Shown: in pieces, positions 11,909-24,622 of the stretch | Position numbering within the stretch: the first letter of the stretch is position 1 | Layout of the letters: each line of letters starts with the position of its first letter | DNA from: Numida meleagris | Taxonomy: Eukaryota; Chordata; Aves; Galliformes; Numididae | Direction of reading: 5' to 3' | Length of the DNA: 64,000 bases | NCBI RefSeq assembly: GCF_002078875.1 | Contig: NC_034438.1 | Coordinates: 67,985,446-68,049,445, forward strand | Made by a program: the position numbers and the translations under genes | The notes under the pieces: model-generated | Seen by the model: the letters and a program-made list of their open reading frames with translations, nothing else | The model's database searches: none | Told to the model about the DNA's origin: nothing

Positions 11909-14240
11909 CAAATAAAGCATTTTTCTGTCCTCTTGAAATAGAACAGAGAAAAGAATGAGATCCTCAGCACAGAAGCCAGTGAACTTCAGCAACAAGGAAG
12001 AACACTTTAAGAGAGATACTCTAAGCATTGTTACTAATGCTCCAAGGAGCACTGGCATCTACTTTGAGCATCAGCAAACTTTTCCATTAGGGAAAGTTGC
12101 AGTAGAGGTACATGGCCAAATATGAACGAATGCACATAGGAGGACTGGCCAGTATTTTACACATGCACCATTCCATATATCTTTTGTCAGTGGAGGGTCA
12201 GGTGTCCACGAAGGTCTCTCATGTATAAGGAAGCTATGTAACAGCCTTTGTCAACAACATAAAGGTATCTTCAGGAGAACCTTCCCCTTCCTGTTTTCCA
12301 TTAGAGGAATCAGATCCTCAGAGAGTCTGGGGAAAAGCTAATCTTGCCGTAACTGAGAAATGGGTAACGAGTCTTTCTCCTACTCACACTCTCTTTATAA
12401 CAGTGAACCTAGTCTATGAGTAACCTTCCTAGTACCAGTAAAATTCCAAGACAAAAGGGAAGCTTATTCCCTCTGACTTTACGTAAGTTGCTTGGCCATT
12501 TCAAGAGTCTGTTTCAGGCCATTCTATCCCAGTCATAACTTTCCCATTTCTCCTGCCCCACTGTAGTCTCACCCAGAGTAGCAGCTTCTGTTGAGGGTCT
12601 TACACAATGTTCCCCATTAGATTCTTCCTCCCTAGCCTCTGTTAAAAGATCCTCCCATGTGATATGCTTGCTACCATCTTAACTGTCCTGGCAACTGGCA
12701 AAGGTGTGAACCTTTCACCTTTCCCTAAAAACACTCAGCTCTGCTTGTAGCCTTTGATTGGAGCTGTCACAGAAGAATAACCTTCTTGTCTGCAGATACA
12801 GGGGCTGGCATCCACAATGGGAAGGAGAAAGAAAACAAACAAGAAAATTTTCCACTGTTTCCCTGGTTTGCAGTAACAACTCAGGAGAAGTAGCCAGAAA
12901 TATGAAAGGTTCAGGAACAGTAACAAACTTTGATCCTTCGCGTGGGAAGTGTCATCACAGCTCTTTCTGTAATGACCATCCCGCCTTGTTTGAAGGAAGA
13001 TGGCGTCACCAGCCGTGTCACCAGCGGGGTGTTTGGTGTGTCCATGGTGCACACAGTTGGCTGGCTCTCTCCTCTTGCAGTCACGTGGCAGTAACAGTCA
13101 CCTCGTGAAGTTTGCTAAGGCAGCCTAGCAAACAGGAAAGTGGTCACATGCAGCCTCATGCCAGAGATTGAGTCTGAGACACAGTGATGACTGTAAGAAA
13201 GCTGCAGTCAGCTGAGGTGAGTGAGCCAAAGTCAGTGCAGAGCAGGGCAAGAAGGTGGCAGCATTAAGCAGTGGTAAGGTTGTGGTGCTTGGATCTCAGC
13301 AGTATCTTCTGATGTCTTCCAAGCCCTAGAACAAACCACCAAGGGAGGCTGTGCAATCCCCCCATGGGGTCTGCAGGACAGGTGGGATGAGCGCTGGCAC
13401 AAGCGAATGAAGTGATGATTCTTCACCACTGCAGCAAAGGAAGAGGCTAAATAGATCCCAGCTCCTGCTGAGTTAGATGATTTTACAAGTGTATTCCAGT
13501 GTGGAGAAGAAAAAGAAGCTCTGCAATATTACCAACTATAAAGTGTTCCCACCGGAACCACATCTAATTAGATCAGGCCCTCCACCCCTGCCAGCAAAAC
13601 ACCCAGCAAAAACTGGAATTAAATGCTAGAAGAGCACTGAGGAAGCAAAGCTGTACTAATGAAAGAATGTTGTCACTTTTGAAAGGAATGTGACAGAACA
13701 TCTCCTGCCACCCCAGAAGAAACAATGAATTTTTCATCTAATAAGGCACAAATTTTAAAGGCTTGTTAAGTGAAATAAAATGGTGGCATTCCTGGAAGAG
13801 AAGTTAGCAGTCTGAAAAAATGTAAGCTGTGGCAACAATTTATCTTCTCAGGATTTTAATTTTGGGCTTGTTGCGTATTACATTTGTTTGGAAATGCATT
13901 GCAATACTGGGAGTATAACCATTCTGCTTTAAAAGCACAGGCCCGTGCCTGTGAAATGAATGAAGAAAATTGCAGAGCAGGAGTAGAAACTGAATCCTCT
14001 TTATCCCAGATCATTACAAACAAATGTCTAGTAGGGACCCAATAAACTTTTAAATGACACTAGGCTTCTTAATTCAAAAAGAAAGAAGCAGAAGTGAGAA
14101 TGGGAGGAATGAACCGGTGAGAATGGGAATTTCAGTATTTCACCTTTAGAAAGAAAATAATGAGCTGCTTGGCAGGTATTATTGCTAAAGACCCCTACTT
14201 CTAGAGTTTTCTATATTTAGTGCAGGACTGAACATTGATT

Positions 14241-14590
14241 CGTATTCTCTAAGTAATACAGCTGTGCTAAGAGGCATTGATCTCGGTTAAGCGACGTTCA
14301 GTGTTTAAAAGCTCAAGAGTTCTCGGAGATGTCTTAATAAAGCAAAGTCAGGAAGGAAGCCAGGCCTTTATGGCAGAATCCTTTTCCCACGTACAATCCT
14401 CCGATCATGGCCAAAAAGTAATAATTTTTATAAGCAAAGTATTTAATATCAGAAACGACGGTTTCAGTGCGGTGTGTTCAGCAGGAACAGTCTGCCCACG
14501 CTTACCAGAAGGGGTCACTGTTGAAAGCGAAATCGTTTTCACGAAATCTGCATCGAGTCAGTGCAATTACCTTGAGCCTAAACGTACAGA
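14241..14590. promoter_or_regulatory. CpG-retaining patch, candidate conserved element
   Basis: By hand count, 16 CpG dinucleotides fall between 14241 and 14584, and 14 of them fall in 14281-14580. That 300-bp segment is only about 43% G+C, so the number is close to what base composition predicts (observed/expected near 1). The preceding 180 bp (14041-14220) hold a single CpG. The patch is not GC-rich enough to be an ordinary CpG island and matches no repeat I recognise. A 105-codon open frame runs through it (14277-14594), but it opens with TTG rather than ATG and has no recognisable domain. Plausible readings are a constrained or germline-unmethylated regulatory element, a decayed or non-ATG exon, or a young insertion. 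None is proven. Confidence 0.35.
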
Positions 14591-17500
14591 ATAATAAAAA
14601 TGCACAGAACTGCTTTTCTCCATCTTGCTAATGCACAGTGCCCAGTCATAAAATAACTCCAACATGTCCAGGCTTAACTAAAACTTATGCTACTGATCGT
14701 CAGAGGAATAAGTGTGTGTTAAAAGATTCAGGATGAAAAAACTAAACAGCAAAAGGCTCTGCCCAGATCTGGAGTAATTGTTTAACAGTTAGAAAATATT
14801 TGTACAGGGCTTAGAAATGATAAAATTATAGAAATAGTGCTAAGGAAATGAAAACTGGAGCAGTCTTGCAGCCTTTTGTCTGTGCGCATGTACGCGATTC
14901 TAGGTTACAAATTAGCTGAACAATTTAAAGAGATAATTCACCTGCCCCATTAAGAACAGAGCCAAACATGGAACTTTAACAGCTGGAAACACCTTTTGAA
15001 CGTATATGACAAATGGTTCTGCGAGTTTGCGGGTGAAAATGAAGATCCTTCAAGAGATGTACCATATTAAATGTGTTTCCTTTGAAGTACTGTGCTTTCC
15101 ATGTTTTAGTTTCCTTTAAGTTACCATAGCTATTTGAAGTCACTGGCTTCGTCATCGACCTACTGAGAATCACCAGCTCTTCAAATAGCAGTGGTGAAAT
15201 AAAATGCCAAAGAAACACTGAGGAATTTCATCAGGGATTACGTACTCTAAATCCTGGATTAATTTTCCATCGAACAGAGCATACCTGGAAGGAGAAAAGA
15301 CTTTAAAACTTCTAAAATTCTGGTGATTGAAAGTCCACCGCAGCCACATATGTCATTCTTCTATGAGCAGTGAGGAAAATATGGACAGTTTTATGATATT
15401 TCAGTCTTAGGGCATGAGAAGCTTTACGCACTGATGAACCAGGGCTCTTTGATGCCTTTGCTCTGGGCTTTTCCCACCTGAACCAGACAAAGGTGTGAAA
15501 CATAGCAAGGAAAATGTCTGTGGGCTCTGGATGGAGGAGGAGTGCGTTCAAGAGAGGCTCTTCCATTACTAGTGGCAGGGGAATGGGATGCTTGGAATGA
15601 AAGAGTTTCAGTTTGAAATAATAGAGCAGTAGAAATAAGAAAAGAGAGGTTTTAGAGCAAGTGAATTCAAGAGAGAGATGAGTGCTTTTAGTGAGGGAGG
15701 GTGGTAGTGAGGTTTTCCTCATCTTGTTTCTCTGAGAAGACAGGCTCAAATCTTGCGATGCAAACTGTTTATCCCTCCAAATAAAAAAACATAACCATAA
15801 ACCTCCACCCTGTAGCTTGCTTATTTAGCACCCTCATGGATTGTTTGAAGAATATGAAAGATATTACTCACATCCTCTGCTTCATCTGGAGTTTGTTCAC
15901 AATTTGCCTGTTTTGATTGCATTTTAATTAGCAATTTTCTTTGTTCTACCTAGGAGGAGAGTTGCCTTGTTTTGCATGTGTTACCGTTTTAGAATGGTCT
16001 TTGCATAAAGAGCCCACCCTTCAGATTTTTTTTCTGTCATCAGTATTTACCATAGTTAAGATAAACAAGCAAATAGCAATGCTGAAGTAAACAGAAACCA
16101 TAAACTGTTATTAAATAAAAAAGGTTCATATTTAAGCTTCCAGTTAGTATTGTTGGGTAATCTTCTGCATGACTTGTTTTGTGCTTATGTATTGGTGCTG
16201 GTTCCTTCATCTTGGCACATTTTAAATTTGTACAGCACCATGTGCTGCTTGCCTCATTACACAGGAGTGATCTATGACAAGCAGCCGTGTTTATACACGC
16301 AGCCATTTCTAGGACCTTGGAACTGGCAGCAAAAAATAGCATCTTGAGCACAGTCTGTTTCTCCAGTTCTTGTGTGCTAGCTTGATCAATCCAGTTGTTT
16401 TCCTTGGACTTTTCAGATGCAGAAGTAGGCTGCAACAATATGTTCAGCTGAGGCTAAGATATGCTGTTTAAAAGAGCAGGATTCATTTTGCAATTCATAT
16501 CATACTCGTGGTGGTGCTCAGCAAATAATTGCATATCTTTTGACGTTTTTGAAGTCAGTGTTGTCTTGCTGAGAGAGATGCTGCTGCACAAACAAGGGTT
16601 ATGAGTCTGGTGCAGAAATTATTGGGTGAAGGCCTAAGATCTGTGTTAGGCAAAAAAGCACACTATGTGAGCCCTTACCTTAAAACCTAATTCTAAGTTA
16701 TCTCCAAAAGGCCCTAAAAGTCTAATAGAGAAAAGGTTGAATTGTTAGAGCACAAGTGACAACACAAGTGACAGCAAACCATCTTTACAGCAGTAAAAGG
16801 TCTGTGATTCCCTGGTAGCCCTCTGAGCTACTGCATCTGAGGACTACAAACCATCTCCCTTCTTCAGACTACCATGTCCTAACTGCAACCTGAAGCCAAG
16901 GTGGTACTTTCAAAATGATCATACATTAAAAACACAATTAAATATTCCCAAATGAGTTCAGGAAATCAGCCTGTCACTTGATACTCAATATGTCTTGCTA
17001 AAGAAAAGAAAAAGACCCTGCTTATTTCAACACACGTACAGTAGTACAGATGCATAGTAATAGCTGTGACTTGTTAAGAGGCTTTTTTTCTTTTTTTTTT
17101 TGGTCTTGATTTGTGCTTGCAATACTGTCCTTTGCAAAGCTGGCCAGTTCTGTAAACTGACTCTGCCTATGCATTTCTGTCCTCCCTCAGAGTCTGTGTG
17201 TGCTGTTGACATACATACAGAGTAACATTAAATAAAACAAAACGTCAAGACTACAAGAAATGCATTTTCATTATGATTCATTAGGTATAGTTTGTCGGTG
17301 TTCACCTGTAAGTAACTGTATATTTTTTATTCATAGCATGCTTATGTAAATATATGTGTGCACGCAGAGATATTAAATGAGCTGCCACAGGTCAGCCAGC
17401 AAAGCTGTAGAACCTAAAAATGGAGATCTTCAGACAACCTCAACTCCTGAGCTGTCAGTCTGTCCTTTTTTCCTATGATCAATGACACAAATGACTCTTT

Positions 17501-19467
17501 GGCACAGATGCAAATACAGTGCCGTATATCCTCACATGGAATTCATATGTGTTAAGAACATTGTGCAATTGTACAGTCTGTATCTTTTCTCAGAGATAGA
17601 ATTTAACCTGCATTTTAGATGATGCTTTGATCTTTTTTTTTTTTTTATTTTTTTCTATCGAAAAATACCCATGAAAGAAACTTCCACACACAGAGTAGCT
17701 ATTCCTGCCTGTGGGCAGAAAAAGATCAAGTTTCCATTTTCACTGAAGACTTTAAGTTAGTAAAGGTGAACAGTAAATTTTTCCTTCACCACCAAGAATA
17801 ATACCTTAAGAGGAAACATACAGGTGTGCTCTCTGAAATCACTCTTCTACCATGTTTATTTCTTTCCAGTCTCAAAAATGAGTCACTGCTTTAACAACTT
17901 TAATTCATTTTCTGTGCACATTACTGAATAAGCAAATACCTGGAGTCACCTTTTCCAATGGCGACGTGGTATTGGTGCATCTGTCACTGCCAACATAATG
18001 CTGCTTCTCAGCTTTTGGGGGACAGCCACAGGGAGGAATTCTTTCAAAATTAATAACAACTTGAGGTCTAAAAATGCCTCTTCTATCAGTCAGGGTGTTT
18101 CTACCTGGATTTTCAAGCTTATAACAAAGGTGATAATGGAGGAAGTTCCCAAAACAAACAAACAAGACAAACCTTTTTGATAACTGTTCTGTCATTTCTG
18201 TGCTTTATGCTATGCTATATATCTGAAATTCAGATGGGCTCATGCACACTTCAGATGTTACTGAAAAGCTAAGTGTCAGCCAGCTCTATACTTAGAACAG
18301 TCGAAAACATCTTGTCAAAGAATAGTCAAACATCTGCTCACCAAAAGCACACGGGTAATTTGTTTCTGTTCTAGGTAATTCCTAGCTGAGGAATTCCAAG
18401 GTAAAGAATCAGTACTTGTTTAGCCAGAATGCACTGTAATTATCTATAATTATCTGTGTAAGCCATCAGGTGTGAAAGGGGAGTGTTTTAGGTCATCAGG
18501 TGTTTTAGGCAGTGCCTAATATCTGTGGCCTTTATGGTTAAATCAAGGCTGTAATTTTTGCTTTTTTCTTTCTTCCATACTGCTCTATTATTTCAGAAAA
18601 GAAGGACTTTAACAAAGCATAGAGGACTTGTAAAAATGAACCTCACTCATGCAAAGCTCTTCTTAATGCATCCCATATAAAACTCAAGTTGAAAAATTTT
18701 AGGCAAGTTTATGAGGCACTTAAGTGACCATCTGCACTCATGACCCAAACCCATGAATACAAAGAGGATGAAGACTGCAGTAGACTAGAGAGTTCATAGT
18801 GCAAAGAGCTACCAAAAGCTATTTTATTCCTACCAGCAAGCCCACATGTTTGTGGAGCAAGTCTCTTGGCAGAAAATAAGGAAGTATAAATAACTCTGGT
18901 TTTCCATGTTCTCTACCAGTGTGAAATGGAGCGCAGCCCATAAAACCTAATGTGTTATGTTCAGTGACAGCACAGTCCTCTCAGCTGACGTCTGTGTGTG
19001 GTGCTTAGTGGTCTTGCAAGCATGTGAGAATGGAAATAAATTCCCTGCGTTTTTTTTCCACCAAAGATAAAATAAGAGGTTGGGGCAGATGAATGGAGGT
19101 ACCTGGCCTCTTACTCCACAACAGCGGTGTTAACCTTCCTCATCTGCCAGGTGGCAGGAAAACAAAGACATTAAGGAATGCCATGTGGAATCAAGGATAC
19201 AGAAGTATCCTTATAGATACCACCTGCCTCCAAAGAGGCTTTTCTAAAAAGGATCCGGGACAACAGTCCATTTGGGAATGGAAGTTAAGGACAAATCCCT
19301 CCTGATCAATAGAAACTGACAAGACAGGTGTGGAAAAACAAGACATTAGAAATTTTCTGAGGAAAGGCTGGTGGAAAATGTACAATAAAATGGAGTTACA
19401 TGGCACAACTTCAGCACCTGTGCCAGTTTTAGAAGGTGTTTAGGGAGTTATCATGCTCTGAACAATG
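14591..19467. other. Unannotated repeat-poor stretch
   Basis: About 4.9 kb with no recognised gene or interspersed repeat. CpG stays somewhat elevated to about 15290. A reverse-strand frame of 145 codons (15312-15749) and others of 96-132 codons show no domain. T-rich runs lie at 17083-17101 and 17632-17654. Short direct repeats cluster near 18437-18510 (TAATTATCT twice, TGTTTTAGG twice). Confidence 0.5.
17632..17654. repeat. T-rich run
   Basis: Two adjacent T homopolymers separated by a single A. A similar T-rich run occurs at 17083-17101. Confidence 0.85.
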
Positions 19468-19670
19468 TAATTTCTTCTCAGAAAGAGTCATTGGGCACTG
19501 ACACAGGCTGCCCAGGGAGGTGCTGGAGTCACCATCCCTGGAGGTGTTCAAGGAACGCATGGATGTCGCATTGAGGGACATGGTTAGTGGGCATGGTGGG
19601 GATGGCTTGGGACTGGACTAGATGATCTGAGAGATCATTTGCAAACTCAGTGATTCTGTGATTCTATGAT
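19468..19670 (+). mobile_element. CR1 3' end, about 200 bp
   Basis: It begins abruptly in the last RT codons (TTTCTTCTCAGAAAGAGTCA, then CACAGGCTGCCCAGGGAGG). It continues through 'CCATCCCTGGAGGTGTTCAA' and 'GTGGGCATGGTGGGGATGG' to the terminus GTGATTCTGTGATTCTATGA. No further coding part is present. Confidence 0.93.
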
Positions 19671-20038
19671 AAGCATCCTACACCTCTGGGGAGACAAACC
19701 TCTGTTAGTATGACAGCAGTACAGAAAGAATTAAAAAAAGAAAAGGAGCAAATCTGCTTCTAAATTAAAGTCACAGGGTGGAGTCTGAGCACTCATGGTA
19801 TCAACATGAAGTACTTCTGAGTTAATTCCTAGTTATGTGCTAAACCACTTTCCACCAAGTCTTATCCCACACCGTGATGAGGAAACTGCACCTTGTCAAA
19901 AGGACAGGTTGAGCTCTCGGTGCACTCCTGGCAGCCCTATTGTGCTGTATGATCAGCTGACACAGAGCTGATGTGACAGAAAGCAATTCCACCCAGAATA
20001 ACTAGCTCTTATTGAACACGGAATGTTTTCCAGTGGGT
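19671..20038. other. Unannotated spacer
   Basis: Nothing recognised between two CR1 fragments of opposite orientation. Confidence 0.5.
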
Positions 20039-20138
20039 CATAGAATCCTAGAATCATGTTGGAAGGGACCTCTGAAGGCCTTCTAGTCCAAGTCCCCGCA
20101 ATGAACAGGGACACCACAGCTACACCAGGTTGGCACAG
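20039..20138 (-). mobile_element. CR1 3' end, reverse strand, about 100 bp
   Basis: The plus strand shows CATAGAATCCTAGAATCATG, then TTGGAAGGGACCTCTGAAGG and 'CAATGAACAGGGACACCACAG', which is the reverse complement of a CR1 3' UTR. Similarity is lost at about 20138. Confidence 0.88.
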
Positions 20139-20787
20139 CTAATTGGACACAGGGGACCACCAGCACTTACCAGAGATTTTGATCCCACGTGAATGCTCTT
20201 GTTGCTTAGAGTTTTATGCTACCCTTTCCTGGACTTCTACTACTGCGAAGGAAGGAGGTGTATCACAGTTTCATGTTCCTCATTGCATCCTTTTTTTTTT
20301 TTTATCAGAAATGCCTTCATTTCTTTTTTAGTCTGTATCATGATTTCTGCTATTGCTACTAAATAAAAACATATGTTCACATGCACATATGGACATTATT
20401 TTCTCATCTACCTCATTAGCTACGGCAATAAGAGGAAATTAGGCATATCTGCAGATGCAGTGTTACAATCATCTACCATAATTGGTTTCAGGACTTATCA
20501 ACATTGTATTTCATCTATCTCAGAGTCACAGTACTGGTTCAAAAGTGAAAAAAGCATGATGACTGTTTATTCATTTATTCATAAAATGAGCTATGCTTGT
20601 GCTACAAGGAGCTCTACACAACTTCCTATCTTATCTGCAGTTTCCCTGCCCCCCCGCCATGAGGAACTCTGAAAGCAATGTACAAAGGCATTACTTGTGC
20701 TGCCCAAAGCTATTTTTATGCTTTAGACATGTGATCTGTTCACTTAGAGATCCTCTTCACTGACTGCCCGTACTGTAGCATGATAAT
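20139..20787. other. Unannotated stretch
   Basis: No gene recognised. A T13 run lies at 20291-20303. Short frames only. Confidence 0.5.
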
Positions 20788-20842
20788 TAGTTTGGAAGAG
20801 ACTAAGGTAGATCTCTAGTCCAGCCCATCACTCAGAGCAAAC
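20788..20842 (-). mobile_element. CR1 3' UTR scrap, reverse strand
   Basis: 'TTTGGAAGAGACTAAGGTAG', 'ATCTCTAGTCCAGCCCATCA' and 'CTCAGAGCAAACA' resemble the reverse complement of the CR1 3' UTR, without the terminal repeat. It lies immediately upstream of a forward-strand CR1. It is short and diverged. Confidence 0.6.
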
Positions 20843-20854
20843 ACAGCTTAAAAG

Positions 20855-21573
20855 GCTGGTCCTGTTTAATCTTTACTAATAATCTGGACGAGGGGATTGA
20901 GTACACCCTCAGTAAAGGTTTGACAAGAGCAAGTACCAGATCCTTCACTTTGGTCATAACAACCCCATGCTCTGCTTGGGGCAAAGTGGCTGGAAAGCTG
21001 CACAGAGGAAAAGGAGCTGGGGGTATTATTTAGTGGACAGCCTGCTGAACATGAGCCAGCAGTGTGCCTAGGTGGCCACGAAGGACAGCTACATTCTGGC
21101 TTGTATCAGAAATAGCGTTGCCAGCAGGAGCAGGGAGGCGATCATACCCCTGTACCTGGCGCTGGTGAGGCTGCACCTCGAGTACTGTGTTCAGTTTTGG
21201 GCCCCTCACTACAAGAAAGACATTGAGGTTCTGGAGCTTGTCCAGAGGAGGGCAATGAAGCTGTGAGGAGTCTGGAGCACAAGTTTTATGGGGAGCATCT
21301 GAGGGAATGGGGATTATTCAGCCTAGAAAAGAGAAAGCTCAGAGGAGACCTTATTGCCCTCTACAACTACCTGAAGGGAGGCTGTGGCAAGGTGGGGGCA
21401 GGCACAGGCACAGGCTGCCCAGAGAAGTGGTGGAGTCACTGTCCTTGAAGGTGTTCTTGAATCAGGTAGATGTGGCACTGAGGGACATGGCTTAGTGATC
21501 AGTACTGGTGGAGATGGTTGAACTAGGTGATCTTTGAGGTCTTTTCCAACCTCAATGATTCAATGATTCTATG
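20855..21573 (+). mobile_element. CR1 LINE with two internal deletions
   Basis: Similarity starts within RT at 'GACGAGGGGATTGAGTACAC' (Leu-Asp-Glu-Gly-Ile-Glu-Tyr-Thr). It then jumps over the polymerase active-site segment to 'GACAAGAGCAAGTACCAGAT', leaving a roughly 100-bp gap near 20925. The 21072-21266 frame has '[20 protein letters not shown]' and the following frame has '[20 protein letters not shown]'. A second gap near 21395-21405 removes the segment that normally precedes 'CACAGGCTGCCCAGAGAAG'. The 3' end is CAATGATTCAATGATTCTAT at about 21553-21573. It is non-functional. Confidence 0.93.
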
Positions 21574-21579
21574 TAGCTA

Positions 21580-21732
21580 AGTGTATAAATGGCAAGTGTC
21601 GGGAGGATGGGGCCAGGCATGGCGTCCAGTGACATGACAGGGGCAATGATCACAAACTGGAACATAGGCAGTTCCACCACAACATGAGGAAAAGCTTTAC
21701 TTTCAGGGTGACAGTGCACTGCAGCAAGCTGG
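21580..21732 (+). mobile_element. CR1 internal fragment lacking both ends
   Basis: It starts almost directly after the preceding copy. It reads 'GGGAGGATGGGGCCAGGCAT', 'AGGGGCAATGATCACAAACT', 'TTCCACCACAACATGAGGAA' and 'AGGGTGACAGTGCACTG'. These match the RT C-terminus of the lineage seen at 25460 and 55775. It breaks off at about 21732 with no 3' UTR. Either it was severed by insertion of its neighbour, or its 3' part was deleted. Confidence 0.82.
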
Positions 21733-24622
21733 TGATTCTTTGGGAGTCACTATGCACAGGCTGGGAGCCCAGGGAGATGGGACTGAATGTCTTCCTGAGT
21801 CTGGGGGGCTGCTGAGAAGCAGGAGGGAGCTGCTGGGGGTGACCTGCTCCCAGCAGGTTGAGCCCTGCTGTGGCCAGACGGCTGCAGGAGGCTGCTGCTG
21901 GGGTGCAGGGTGCAGTGGGTGGGGAGCATCCCTCTGCCAGTTCTGCTCTAGAGATCAGGGTGGCAGCGACCATGGGGCTGAGCAATGCCTTTGAGGCTCC
22001 CTGCAGCACCTTGCAGGAGCCTTTCCAGTAGGGATGTGTGGAGTGTGAGAGAAAGGAACCCTGATAACTTTGCGTTTATCCTCAGCTTCTTTTGCAGATG
22101 ACAGGATGGAGCTCAGCAGACACAGCCCAGCAGCAGCCTCCCCATGGGAGGAAGATAACCTCTGCCATCTTTGCTGCCTCTCCCAAGGCAGGCAGTGCCC
22201 CTGGCAGCTACACTCTGGCATGCACCTGCTGTCCAGACAGGATGGATCTACACATGTACCCAAACCGTGAACTCTGCCAGCAGCAGCCCTTATGTGTTTT
22301 CCAAGAGGCAGAGCCTGTGCTGAGGGATCTACAACAGATTCTCAGGGCTGGTCCACATCCTCAGGGCATCACTGCAATTCAGGAATGAAAACTCACTGGC
22401 AAAAATGACAGCTTAGAAAGCCAGTGATACTTTTTTTTTGCATGTGGGATATCTCCTCCTAGCATGCACACCCAGGATTTAAAGCATACAGATTTTATAC
22501 ATTTGAACATGTTTTTTCCACAAAATGTTTGTCTTATTTCTAGAATAGCTATACATCTTAAAATCTAATAAACACATGCACTATGTTAATATGGGGTTTT
22601 TGCAAGGGGGTCTTTGGTTGTGAGGTTCCACTAAGAGGTGTTATCCAGGCAAAAGGACAGGCCCCAAATTTGGTCAAGAACTTATTTCCAAAAAAAGAAT
22701 GGCTGTTGCCTAAGTTTCTAATAATCATGTTGACTTTGTTGTGGTACCTGTATTACCAGCCCTAGCAGGGTACATTGTACCTCTTCAAGGCTTGCTGAAT
22801 GCTGAGACTCTGCTTTATAGGCTCCAGATGTCCTGCTTATCTAGGAAAAAAAAAACGTTCCCTAGACAGAATGTCAGTTTGCTGACAGGTTCTGAATTTA
22901 CTGCCAGGTATCAAGGGCAATGCTCAGCACCAGGGTATGGCAGCAGGTTGATGCCTGTGGACATGTAGCATCCTCTTTGCTGTTCCTAGCAGAGCAGAGA
23001 GAGGCAGAGCTGGAGAGCAGGGCTGCCCTGGGAAGTCTTCAGCATCAGGTCTCTCCTTTGGCACTGGAGGCCAGCAGCACCGCCTCATGCCACGTATCCC
23101 CCTTCCCTGGGACATCAGCACCTGGAGCATCACCAGGCAGGGTTCACAATGCTGGGGTTTTGCTCTCCCCATGCAGGTTTCTGCAGAGGCTGGACACCGT
23201 GCATGGAGCTCCAGATGCTTCAGAGATGCGCCAGAGGATGGCTCAGGGTGTCCCTGAGTGCAGAGCCATCCCACTACCAAGTACTAGCCACTTTCCTTGC
23301 TCTTCCAGAATATATTTTGGCCACCACTGATTGCAATATATAAAATTGCAATGTTTCACTATTGAATATCAAACAGCTACTCCCCACCTGCCAAAAGACT
23401 GCAAAGGGAATGCCCTGGAAAAATTCTCCTGGGTACACTGCAGCCCAGCTTACTATATCCTCCTGCCAGCAGCAAGAAACTGGATGAAATTCAGCCTGAC
23501 TGTCCTTGCTATTTCTGATTTGTGGCCATCTTTGAAGAGAGACATTCCATCCTGGGTACATCCCCCGCCACCTCTTCAATTATGATACATCTCAATATCT
23601 GTCATAATTATTATCACTTCATGTAACAGAAGGAGAAATTTGATTTGAGAACCAAAACAACAGACGGCACATCATTGTTCCGTTTCTTTAAATCTGCTAA
23701 GTTAGCCAATAGGAACACTACTGCCACTGCTCAGCTTCTCAGAACTTAGGGGTGTTTCTGTATTTATTAAAACAAAAACAAGGAAACCCTCGCCATCTGT
23801 GTAACATTTACCAATCCTGAAGAGAGTGCACAGAAGCAAGTTAATAGCAGTTTGATGGAGAGGTACTCATGATACTGGGGGTGGCCGGCTGGTACAGTCT
23901 CCTCCAAGTCCTTGGTACAGGTAGTGGTGGGTTGGCAGAGTGTCTGCCCTGGGATTAACCCCAGCAGACAGTGGTGGTGGCAGGCTGGCAAGATGTCCAC
24001 TTAAGTCCCTTAGTACCTTTCCCAAAAGCAGGTATCTTCTAGCTCCACGCAGATGCTAGAGGCTGTTTACCCCACAATAACATGAGCCCTTTCTCACAGG
24101 CTAGTCACCTGTGCAGGCTGTGATCTGTATTTTTCCACAGGTAGGCACCACAGCTGGCAGACTGCCAGAGCTTATCCCACTTCCTCAAGGCAATGCTCGG
24201 CGTCATAATATGGCAGCTGGACTTGAGAGGTGGGGACCAGCCCTGCAAGTCCCTGCACCTCATCTCAAGCTTGTACCTGCAGCACCCAAGACAGTCAGGT
24301 TGGCTTACCGGAGCATTTTGGTATCTGGATCCCAGTGCTCAGGAGGGCACCAGAGATGCTGACAGTGTGTCTAACTCATGTTCCTTGATAGCAGAGCAGG
24401 GTATCAGTATCAATTCAGAGGACAAGAGGATTTTCCTCTTGTATCCCACAAATCTGGACAGTTCTTTCTGGGGATAGGCGAGGTCCAAGCTTGTCCAGGT
24501 GGAACCTGTCAAAGAGCATCGGTCTGCATCAGCACCTGCAGATGGAAAACAGTCTTCTCCCTTGCCTGCCACTACGCTGAATGACTTCCCAAGTCCTGGG
24601 AACTCTCCACCGTTACCTGAAA
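21733..24622. other. Unannotated stretch with GC-rich patches
   Basis: No gene is recognised. About 21780-22330 and 22920-23290 are distinctly richer in G+C than their surroundings and carry overlapping frames on both strands (up to 136 codons, 22920-23330). Codon content looks driven by CAG/CTG composition. An 11-bp hairpin with a 2-base bulge lies at 23941-23970. Weak acceptor- and donor-like sites bracket about 22991-23049, but nothing confirms an exon. Confidence 0.4.

Larger units (their letters stand above)
8861..14240. other. Unannotated repeat-poor stretch
   Basis: About 5.4 kb with no CR1 and no recognised gene. Minor features are a perfect 13-bp tandem duplication (TTACTCTGGAGAT twice, 9486-9511), a T12 run at 11521-11532 and a pyrimidine tract at 11862-11908. 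ATG and non-ATG frames of 60-116 codons occur on both strands with no family signature. Confidence 0.5.

Noticed and set aside
15312..15749. 145-codon minus-strand frame
   Set aside because: Leu/Ser/Lys composition without domains. Its proximity to the CpG-retaining patch is not evidence of coding.
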